In this document: piece after piece, positions 55,611 to 64,000 of the stretch | How positions within the stretch are numbered: the first letter of the stretch is position 1 | Layout of the letters: each line of letters starts with the position of its first letter | Assembly (NCBI RefSeq): GCF_934191625.1 | Contig: NZ_CAKPUG010000001.1 | Location: forward strand, 620,001 to 684,000 | Length of the DNA: 64,000 nucleotides | Direction: 5' to 3' | Source: an uncultured Lactococcus sp. | Lineage (GTDB): Bacteria; Bacillota; Bacilli; Lactobacillales; Streptococcaceae | Translations under genes and position numbers: made by a program | The notes under the pieces: model-generated | What the model was told of the DNA's origin: nothing | Database searches by the model: none | Seen by the model: the letters and a program-made list of their open reading frames with translations, nothing else

Positions 55611-55615
55611 TAGAG

Positions 55616-55641
55616 CAGTTCCATGGAGGAACTGTTTTTTT
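55616..55641 (+). terminator. Terminator of nagA
   Basis: CAGTTCC (55616-55622) and GGAACTG (55628-55634) with seven T. Confidence 0.9.
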
Positions 55642-55713
55642 GTATCTGTAAAATTATAAAGGCAGTTTTAGACAATAATAATCTTTTTGTAATCTGAAAA
55701 CCATTACATTTGC

Positions 55714-55779
55714 AAAACGCTAAATAAAAACGCTATCATAGCGTTTTTATGAGATTTTTTTTTCGTATCGTGATATAAT
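55714..55779 (+). promoter_or_regulatory. las operon promoter with three AAAACGCTA elements
   Basis: An extended -10 TGATATAAT (55771-55779) lies downstream of AAAACGCTA at 55714-55722 and at 55727-55735, and its inverse at 55739-55747. The last two form a perfect 10-bp-arm palindrome (55726-55748) directly upstream of the poorly defined -35. CcpA activates the las operon in L. lactis; whether these elements are its site here is unproven. Confidence 0.6.
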
Positions 55780-55827
55780 AAACAATGAAATAAAAAATGT
55801 ACTTTAAATTTGCAATTGCAAATATAA

Positions 55828-56886
<1,059 letters not shown>

Positions 56887-56995
56887 GTTATTGTTAGTAA
56901 TCTTATTTGGTTGATGTCAGAGTGAAGTTAAAACTCTAAATGCTCACATTGACCAAATAATGAGTACATTTATAAAAATAGGAGAATTACTCAAA

Positions 56996-58504
56996 ATGAA
57001 CAAACGTGTAAAAATCGTCTCAACACTTGGCCCTGCAGTAGAAACTCGTGGTGGTAAAAAATTCGGAGAAAAAGGATACTGGGGAGAAGAGCTTGATGTT
57101 GAAACATCAGCACAAACCATTGCTGATTTGATCAAAGAAGGTGCTGACGTTTTCCGTTTTAACTTCTCTCATGGTGACCATGCTGAACAAGCTGCTCGTA
57201 TGGCTACTGTACTTCGTGCAGAAGAAATTGCTGGACGTAAAGTTGGTTTCTTGCTTGATACTAAAGGTCCAGAAATGCGTACTGAAGTATATGAAGATGG
57301 TGCAGATGAATACAAATATGTTACTGGTGATAAATTCCGCGTTTCAACAAAACAAGGTTTGAAATCAACTCGTGATAACATTGCTTTAAACGTTGCTGGT
57401 GGTCTTGATATCTTTGATGATGTTGAAGTTGGTCAAACTATCCTTATCGACGATGGTAAATTGGGTCTTACAGTAGCTGCTAAAGATGTTGAAGCACGTG
57501 AGTTTGACGTTGTAGCACAAAATGATGGTGCTATCGGTAAACAAAAAGGTGTGAACATCCCTAACACTACAATTCCTTTCCCAGCACTTGCAGAACGTGA
57601 TAACGACGATATTCGCTTTGGCCTTTCACAACCAAATGGTTTGAACTTCATCGCTATCTCATTCGTACGTACTGCTAAAGACGTTAACGAAGTACGTGCT
57701 ATCCTTGAAGAAACTGGTAACACACACGTTCAACTTTTGGCTAAAATTGAAAACCAACAAGGTATCGATAACCTTGATGAAATCATCGAGACAGCTGACG
57801 GTATCATGATTGCTCGTGGTGACATGGGTATCGAAGTACCATTTGAAATGGTTCCAGTCTTCCAAAAAGAAATTATCCGTAAAGTTAACCAAGCAGGTAA
57901 AATCGTTGTTACAGCAACAAATATGCTTGAGTCTATGACTGAAAAACCACGTGCTACACGTTCAGAAATCTCAGACGTATTTAACGCAGTTATCGATGGT
58001 ACTGATGCTACAATGCTTTCAGGTGAATCAGCTAACGGTAAATACCCACGCGAATCAGTTCGTACAATGGCTACAGTTAACAAAAACGCTCAAACATTGT
58101 TGAAAGAATACGGACGTCTTCACCCAGAAAACTTCGATAAAGATTCAGTAACAGAAGTTGTTGCATCAGCAGTTAAAAACGCTGCAGAATCAATGGAAAT
58201 TAAACTTATTGTTGCCTTGACTGAGTCTGGTGCAACTGCACGTTTGATCTCTAAATACCGTCCAGAAGCTGACATCTTGGCTATCACTTTCGATGAAAAA
58301 GTTGAACGCGGATTGATGATCAACTGGGGTGTTATCCCTATGCTTATGGACAAACCAGCTTCAACAGACGATATGTTCGAAGTAGCTGAAAAAGCTGCCT
58401 TGGCTTCAGGACTTGTTGAATCAGGCGATAACATTGTTATCGTAGCAGGTGTTCCAGTTGGTTCAGGACGTACAAACACAATGCGTATCCGTACAATCAA
58501 ATAA
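56996..58504 (+). CDS. pyk: Pyruvate kinase
   Basis: A 502-residue enzyme converting phosphoenolpyruvate and ADP to pyruvate and ATP. Motifs: KIVSTLGPA, FRFNFSHGDH, LDTKGPEMRT, LAKIENQQGIDNLDEII, IARGDMGIEVPFE, and TATNMLESM. The C-terminal domain has the allosteric sugar-phosphate site (VALTESGATARLIS). Strong codon bias. AGGAG lies 11 bases before the ATG at 56996. Second gene of the las operon, 109 bases after pfkA. Confidence 0.98.
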   Translation: MNKRVKIVSTLGPAVETRGGKKFGEKGYWGEELDVETSAQTIADLIKEGADVFRFNFSHGDHAEQAARMATVLRAEEIAGRKVGFLLDTKGPEMRTEVYEDGADEYKYVTGDKFRVSTKQGLKSTRDNIALNVAGGLDIFDDVEVGQTILIDDGKLGLTVAAKDVEAREFDVVAQNDGAIGKQKGVNIPNTTIPFPALAERDNDDIRFGLSQPNGLNFIAISFVRTAKDVNEVRAILEETGNTHVQLLAKIENQQGIDNLDEIIETADGIMIARGDMGIEVPFEMVPVFQKEIIRKVNQAGKIVVTATNMLESMTEKPRATRSEISDVFNAVIDGTDATMLSGESANGKYPRESVRTMATVNKNAQTLLKEYGRLHPENFDKDSVTEVVASAVKNAAESMEIKLIVALTESGATARLISKYRPEADILAITFDEKVERGLMINWGVIPMLMDKPASTDDMFEVAEKAALASGLVESGDNIVIVAGVPVGSGRTNTMRIRTIK

Positions 58505-58532
58505 AAAACTTTAAGGGCAATTTTGCTCAGAA

Positions 58533-58560
58533 AGAAGCATCTAACATGGTGCTTTTTTTT
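58533..58560 (+). terminator. Terminator between pyk and ldh
   Basis: AAGCATC (58535-58541) and GGTGCTT (58548-58554, one G-T pair) followed by a T tract. Read-through would still allow a pfk-pyk-ldh message. Confidence 0.88.
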
Positions 58561-58612
58561 ATTGATTTTCTTGATTAAAAGGTAAAGAAATGTAATCGTA
58601 TTATGCTTTAAA

Positions 58613-58678
58613 TGTAAGCGTTATAATGTGATATATATCACTTTCCAATGTGACAAGAATGTGAAAAAATGCTATAAT
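58613..58678 (+). promoter_or_regulatory. ldh promoter with cre site and Rex-like palindrome
   Basis: TGTAAGCGTTATAA (58613-58626) matches the lactococcal cre consensus at all 14 positions. GTGATATATATCAC (58628-58641) is a perfect palindrome that fits the core TGTGA-N6-TCAC of a Rex site. The promoter is GTGACA (58650-58655), 17 bases, extended TGCTATAAT (58670-58678). Confidence 0.75.
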
Positions 58679-58718
58679 AATATAGTAAACATTATTATTG
58701 CATTCAGGAAAGGAATGA

Positions 58719-59702
<984 letters not shown>

Positions 59703-59710
59703 GAAAAGAA

Positions 59711-59736
59711 AATACCTAAATTTAGGTATTTTTTTT
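59711..59736 (+). terminator. Terminator of ldh
   Basis: AATACCTAAATTTAGGTATT is a perfect palindrome followed by T. Confidence 0.9.
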
Positions 59737-59738
59737 GT

Positions 59739-60200
59739 GCATTTTTCAATTTTTTTTCGTATTAAGTAATAAGAATAATATAGCTACTAAAGACGTTTAG
59801 TTTTGCCAGACCTTGAAATAACGCTCTGTACCTAGATGAGAATAATTTTATTGAAGAAGTATATTTACTAGAATTTGCTCGTCTATTTGTTTAAGAAACA
59901 GTTGAACTTACAAAAATTGCTTATCTTTTTGTGGAATATTTATTCAAATACAAACAAACTGGTAAAGCCCAGAACAAAATAACAAAGAAGTTCATTTGTA
60001 AAGCTTTATAGATGTAAGATGGTCTCATGAAAAATGGTAACAGAAAAATTATGAAAGTTATGTAAAGTAGAAATATCTAATTCAATATGGATTATCAAAG
60101 AGTTCTAGATGGTTTATATTTAAAGAAGATTTTATATAAAAAAAGATAAGGAGGTTAATTATTCATAGTTGGTATATGTTATCCAGAAGAAATTGGAAAA
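59739..60200 (+). other. AT-rich spacer without an intact gene
   Basis: About 460 bases with no convincing gene. A frame around 59850-60010 reads as a hydrophobic/charged peptide interrupted by one TAA (near 59894), so it may be a remnant of a small gene. No family could be recognised. An RBS-like AAGGAGG (60149-60155) precedes only a short frame. Confidence 0.35.
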
Positions 60201-60213
60201 GAAAGGAAATACC

Positions 60214-60735
60214 ATGAAAAAAACCATTATTCGTTTAAGCAGTATAGTAACTTTATTCTTAGCTTTTATACTATTTTCTGCTTCTATTGCTTATGCATCA
60301 GACGGAGTAGGCTCTTCTTCATTAGTAGGATCTACTCTTGTAAGAGGTTCAACTTTTGATTTAGAATCTATATCACAAAATGGAGAAACTAAGACAGTGA
60401 GAGATAAGAATGGTGAAGAAATTCACTTTTCAGTAATGCCAGAAACCAGTAATTTAAATCGTATAGCTAATGGAAGTTATAGGATAAGTGCTTGGGGGAT
60501 TGGCTGGAAAGTTACTTATCATATTAGAGTAGTTAATAACAAAATTATTTCCGCGTATGATTTAAACTACATCATAGCAATGCCTGTTCGATCCTCTAAT
60601 GTAAAAGTTGATCATAGTAGGCAAGCAACGGCACGTTTTGGATTTAATACACCAATACACAATGTACTTTCTTGGACAGGATGGGTTCGAGTAAGACTGG
60701 ATAATTCTAATAGAATAGTGGTATATAATAATTGA
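60214..60735 (+). CDS. Secreted protein resembling the DUF5626 family
   Basis: A 173-residue exported protein. The signal peptide covers about 1-28 (LSSIVTLFLAFILFSASIAYA, cleaved before SDG). The mature part has a charged N-terminal region and a beta-rich C-terminal domain (GSYRISAWGIGWKVTYHIRV, KIISAYDLNY, WTGWVRVRLDNSNRIVV) that resembles DUF5626. No function is known. The start at 60214 follows AAAGGAAAT; the frame from 60169 has no signal peptide at its start. Base composition is more AT-rich than the neighbours, hinting at acquisition. Confidence 0.72.
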   Translation: MKKTIIRLSSIVTLFLAFILFSASIAYASDGVGSSSLVGSTLVRGSTFDLESISQNGETKTVRDKNGEEIHFSVMPETSNLNRIANGSYRISAWGIGWKVTYHIRVVNNKIISAYDLNYIIAMPVRSSNVKVDHSRQATARFGFNTPIHNVLSWTGWVRVRLDNSNRIVVYNN

Positions 60736-60871
60736 TTTTAGTTAGTATAGTTTTTATACTAATAATAGTTTTTATTGTCGTGCTCGTTTATCTCCTTAAA
60801 AAACTTATTTTGAAAATAAATAAGTAACCATCCGTAATGAAGTGATTTATGATTCAATAAACTATTAGAAA

Positions 60872-60908
60872 AATAAAAAAAGCATCTCAAATTGAAATGC
60901 TTTTTTAT
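60872..60908. terminator. Terminator downstream of nupC (bidirectional)
   Basis: AAAAAGCATCTC and GAAATGCTTTTT pair around AAATT, with A and T tracts on either side. Confidence 0.85.
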
Positions 60909-60909
60909 T

Positions 60910-61863
60910 TTATTTCGTTTTAATATAGTTAACACCATCGGCTTTAGGTGCGACAGCTTTTCCAAGAAAGGCCGCAAGAACGATGATAGTCACTACGTAT
61001 GGTGCCATTTGGAGAAAGGCAGAAGGAATTTCTTTGATAACGGGAATTTGGCCGCCTACAACCGCCAGTGAGGTAGAAAGTCCAAAGAGGAGGGAAGCAA
61101 GCATCGCTCCAACGGGATTCCATTTACCAAAGATCATAGCAGCCAATGAGATGAAACCTTGCCCTGCGATTGTAGCCACAGAGAAGTTACCTGAGATAGA
61201 TTGGGCATAAATTGCACCACCAATACCACCAAGGATACCGGAGATGATAACACCAGCATAACGCATAAGGTAAACATTGATACCAAGAGTATCTGCTGCT
61301 TGAGGATTTTCACCTACAGAGCGGAGACGAAGTCCGAATTTCGTTTTAAAGAGAAGATACCAAGAGAGGAAGGCAACGAGAATTGCAAGGAAACCTGGTA
61401 GTGAAGTTTGTGAGAAGAAGATTTGTCCGATGACAGGGATTTTTGAGAGAACAGGGAAATTCCAGTATCCAATCTGGTTAGTGATATTTACCTGTCCAGC
61501 ATTGTAAAACGTTTGGATTAAGAAAACGCCAAGTGCAGGAGCCATTAAGTTAAGGACTGTACCTGAGACAATATGATCGGCGCGGAAGTTAATAGTTGCT
61601 ACCGCATGAATCAGGGAGAAGATACCACCAATAAATGCTCCAAAGAGGATGGAGAGCCAAGGTGTCATTCCACCAAATGTTTCTGTGAAAGTAAGGTTAA
61701 AGACGACAGAACTGAAAGCCCCCATTGTCATAATACCTTCTAAACCAACGTTGACAATACCACCACGTTCAGAGAATACTCCACCGATACTTGTGAAAAT
61801 TAGAGGTGTTGAGTAAATAAGCATATTTGCAACAATAATTTGCAATGTATCTACAATATTCAT
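60910..61863 (-). CDS. nupC: Nucleoside ABC transporter permease NupC (BmpA type)
   Basis: A 317-residue permease of the BPD_transp_2 fold with eight to ten helices. Conserved parts are GGVFSERGGIVNVGLEGIM and SVGENPQAADTLGINV, typical of the CUT2-like nucleoside importer YufQ/NupC. It pairs with nupB (start overlapping its stop, TAATG) and nupA. In L. lactis the BmpA-NupABC system takes up all common nucleosides. Confidence 0.9.
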   Translation of the reverse strand: MNIVDTLQIIVANMLIYSTPLIFTSIGGVFSERGGIVNVGLEGIMTMGAFSSVVFNLTFTETFGGMTPWLSILFGAFIGGIFSLIHAVATINFRADHIVSGTVLNLMAPALGVFLIQTFYNAGQVNITNQIGYWNFPVLSKIPVIGQIFFSQTSLPGFLAILVAFLSWYLLFKTKFGLRLRSVGENPQAADTLGINVYLMRYAGVIISGILGGIGGAIYAQSISGNFSVATIAGQGFISLAAMIFGKWNPVGAMLASLLFGLSTSLAVVGGQIPVIKEIPSAFLQMAPYVVTIIVLAAFLGKAVAPKADGVNYIKTK

Positions 61864-62933
61864 TATGCTTTTTCTCCTTTCTTCTTAATATTTGGGAGAA
61901 CTTTTTCGATAATATATTTTACAGCAATAAAGAAGATGATTGTAGCTGTGACAATCTGTACAATTTGCGGCGGGATATTATCGATATTACTCATATTACC
62001 TGAACCTGTTTGAAGCATTGAGAATAAGAAGGCAGCAAACAGAATGCCGATAGGGTTTGTTTCACCCAAGAGAGCAACTGCCATGCCGTTAAAACCAATA
62101 TCTAATGTTGCAGACTGTGTGACGAAGTTTTGCATGTAACCAAAACCGTAAACTACACCACCAAGGCCGGAGAGCGCACCGGCAACTAACATTGACATGA
62201 TGATTGTACGTTTGGCTGAAATCCCCGCATATTCAGATGCATCTGGATTTAAACCGACAGACTTGATTTCAAAACCAAGTGTTGTCTTTGAAAGAACAAT
62301 AGCCATAATTACAAGAACAATTAAAGCAATAAAAAGTCCAATATTCAAAGTTGAATTATTTGTTAAATCTGACAACCAGCCTGTACGGAAGGAAGCATTT
62401 GCACTGATCAACTTTGTTTGGTCAGTTGAGTTTGGCATCATGATTTTTGAACTAAAGACATCGTGTATCAAGAAAGTTGACATGAAGAGGATGACATAGT
62501 TAAGCATGATTGTAGTGATAACTTCCGAAGTCCCTAAGAAAGCACGTAAGATACCAGGAATTGCACCCATGAAAGCACCAAAGATCATACCAATAATGAT
62601 AACCAATGGAATCATTATTGGTTTAGGAATATCAGGGAAGCTGAGGGCAAACCACATAGACATAATCCAACCTGCAAGTGCTTGACCTGACATACCAATA
62701 TTAAAGAGACCAGCTTTCATACCGACAGAGAAGCCTAAGGCACAAAGAATCAATGGCCCCATTGTTTGAAGAGTTTCGCCAATAGCACGAGGTGTACCAA
62801 AGGCGCCGATAATTAGATCTTCGTAACCATATATAGGGTTAAAGCCGAAGATAAGCATGATGATTGCACCGATTAAGAAACCAGAAAGTACGGCAATAAC
62901 AGGTACAAGGATTTTTTTAGTTTTGCTGTTCAT
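61863..62933 (-). CDS. nupB: Nucleoside ABC transporter permease NupB (BmpA type)
   Basis: A 356-residue permease with about ten helices; LGFSVGMKAGLFNIGMSGQALAG and SVGLNPDASEYAGISAKRT match the YufP/NupB group. The start at 62933 (MNSKTKKILVPVIAVLSG) is set by GGAGG 9 bases upstream; the longer frame to 63044 overlaps nupA by far. Overlaps the nupA end by 17 bases. Confidence 0.9.
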   Translation of the reverse strand: MNSKTKKILVPVIAVLSGFLIGAIIMLIFGFNPIYGYEDLIIGAFGTPRAIGETLQTMGPLILCALGFSVGMKAGLFNIGMSGQALAGWIMSMWFALSFPDIPKPIMIPLVIIIGMIFGAFMGAIPGILRAFLGTSEVITTIMLNYVILFMSTFLIHDVFSSKIMMPNSTDQTKLISANASFRTGWLSDLTNNSTLNIGLFIALIVLVIMAIVLSKTTLGFEIKSVGLNPDASEYAGISAKRTIIMSMLVAGALSGLGGVVYGFGYMQNFVTQSATLDIGFNGMAVALLGETNPIGILFAAFLFSMLQTGSGNMSNIDNIPPQIVQIVTATIIFFIAVKYIIEKVLPNIKKKGEKA

Positions 62934-64000
62934 TGATATTACCTCCGACCATGAGAATTCCAAGTTCTTGTTTGCTTGTTGATTCTGGACTGACAATTCC
63001 TTGAATTTGTCCATCATGAATAACAGCAATGCGGTCTGAAACATTCAGAATTTCATCTAACTCAAAAGATACAACGAGTACAGCTTTTCCTTCATCACGT
63101 GCTTGAATTAATCGCTTATGGATATATTCAATTGCCCCGACATCAAGTCCACGGGTTGGTTGAGCAACAATCAACAAATCAGGATTACGATCAACTTCAC
63201 GCGCAATAACAGCTTTTTGTTGGTTACCACCTGAAAGTGATTTGAAAGGAATTTGTTCACCAGCACCACGAACGTCAAATTCTTCCATAAGTTCGCGAGC
63301 TTTAGCATTGATTTTATTATAGTCTAAGAATCCGTACTTACTTAATGGTGCTTTGTAGTAAGTTTGAAGCGCAATGTTTTCAGCAACAGTCATCTCGAGT
63401 ACTGCTCCATCACGGTGTCGATCTTCAGGGACATGACCTACTGAATCTTCAATAATCTTACGTGGCTTGTGAGTGGTAATATCTTTACCTTTGAGCTTAA
63501 CGGAACCAGAATCAATTTTCATCAAACCAGTAATAGCCTTAATCAGTTCAGTTTGACCATTGCCATCAATACCAGCAAGTCCGACAATCTCACCGGCTCG
63601 TACATCTAAAGAAAGACCCTTTACAGCAAAGGAACCACGTTTCTCTTTAACAGAAATGTTATCGATACATAGAACAACTTCCTGTGGTTGAGCAGCTTCT
63701 TTCTCCGTTTTAAAGGATACTGAGCGGCCCACCATCATTTCAGCGAGCTCTTTATTCGACTTATCGCCCAGTTCTACTGTTTCAATGGAAACACCACGGC
63801 GAATAACAGTTATACGATCGGCTACTGAACGAATTTCATCAAGCTTGTGTGTGATAAGAATAATGGACTTACCTTCTTTAACCAAATTGCGCATGATTTC
63901 CATGAGCTCAGTGATTTCAGAGGGAGTCAGCACAGCTGTGGGTTCATCAAAAATTAAGATATCTGCTCCGCGATAAAGTGTTTTCAAAATTTCGACACGT
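62917..64000 (-). CDS. nupA: Nucleoside ABC transporter ATPase NupA, C-terminal part (5' end outside window)
   Basis: Duplicated ABC ATPase of the RbsA/YufO type; the frame is open to the window edge, and the Walker A and signature of the first half lie outside. Visible are the Walker B of the first half (ILIFDEPTAVLTP), and the second half with a degenerate Walker A (GIDGNGQTEL), signature LSGGNQQKAVIAREV and Walker B variant LLIVAQPTRGLDVGA. The degenerate second site is normal for this family. The methionine at 63987 is internal. Confidence 0.92.
   Translation of the reverse strand, partial: RVEILKTLYRGADILIFDEPTAVLTPSEITELMEIMRNLVKEGKSIILITHKLDEIRSVADRITVIRRGVSIETVELGDKSNKELAEMMVGRSVSFKTEKEAAQPQEVVLCIDNISVKEKRGSFAVKGLSLDVRAGEIVGLAGIDGNGQTELIKAITGLMKIDSGSVKLKGKDITTHKPRKIIEDSVGHVPEDRHRDGAVLEMTVAENIALQTYYKAPLSKYGFLDYNKINAKARELMEEFDVRGAGEQIPFKSLSGGNQQKAVIAREVDRNPDLLIVAQPTRGLDVGAIEYIHKRLIQARDEGKAVLVVSFELDEILNVSDRIAVIHDGQIQGIVSPESTSKQELGILMVGGNINEQQN

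Overview
The window is a chromosomal segment of a low-GC Gram-positive coccus of the genus Lactococcus. The evidence is a pfk-pyk-ldh glycolytic (las) operon, a carB gene standing alone behind its own PyrR-type attenuator, a pyrK-pyrDB-pyrF operon with a second attenuator, a relP-relR-relS cluster, a short rsmH-ftsL-pbp2X-mraY cell-wall cluster and a Usp45-like secreted protein. The proteins are related to those of L. lactis but differ from them (Ldh and Usp45 differ clearly), so another species, for example one of the L. garvieae group, is my inference. There are no insertion sequences, prophage, CRISPR array or rRNA. One tRNA (Gln, TTG) is present.

Layout. 1-2100: end of mutS2, trxA, a DUF2969 gene, tRNA-Gln. 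2100-8200: a FemAB-type cell-wall transferase, then rsmH-ftsL-pbp2X-mraY. 8350-11330: relP-relR-relS and rplS. 11330-14750: small membrane proteins, a candidate small RNA, a cysteine-less Spx paralogue, a lipoprotein under a likely CcpA site, an esterase. 14860-19550: a sugar island (RpiR regulator, fused A-C-B PTS permease, MalY/PatB lyase) facing a TetR regulator. 19700-26950: SufT-like protein, LiaFSR (CesSR) envelope-stress system, HAD phosphatase, ppiB, S1-domain regulator, TVP38 protein, rodA, flavodoxin. 27000-31130: Usp45-like CHAP hydrolase, NatAB-like ABC exporter, Spx. 31300-41660: carB, rluE, a YdjI/YdjG/YdjH-like membrane-stress operon, and pyrK-pyrDB-pyrF. 41660-46320 (minus strand): rsmG, polyprenyl synthase, eetB, eetA, then galU and gpsA. 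46500-54400: deaminase, acetyltransferases, a decayed potassium-channel gene, cfa, a bacteriocin-immunity-like gene, several small membrane proteins, xpaC-telA. 54400-59740: nagA and pfkA-pyk-ldh. 60200-64000: a DUF5626-like secreted protein and a BmpA-type nucleoside ABC transporter (nupC, nupB, partial nupA).

How it fits together. Much of the window deals with the envelope: wall synthesis (FemAB, Pbp2X, MraY, RodA), wall hydrolysis (Usp45-like) and membrane-stress sensing (LiaFSR, YdjI-G-H, XpaC-TelA). The rest is mainly carbon flow and its control (CcpA-like sites, a Rex-like palindrome at ldh, PTS) and pyrimidine synthesis with nucleoside uptake.

The most unusual pattern is a recurring promoter layout: an extended -10 box followed by 6-7 bases and then directly by the start codon. 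It predicts leaderless mRNAs for the FemAB gene, liaF, the HAD gene, rluE and eetA. At relP the same layout places an AUG followed at once by UGA. Other points worth a second look are a four-copy TGTAAAC cluster at the wall-gene promoter, a receiver-only RelR, a compact candidate sRNA, a frameshifted two-TM K+ channel, and an eetA-eetB-prenyl synthase module.
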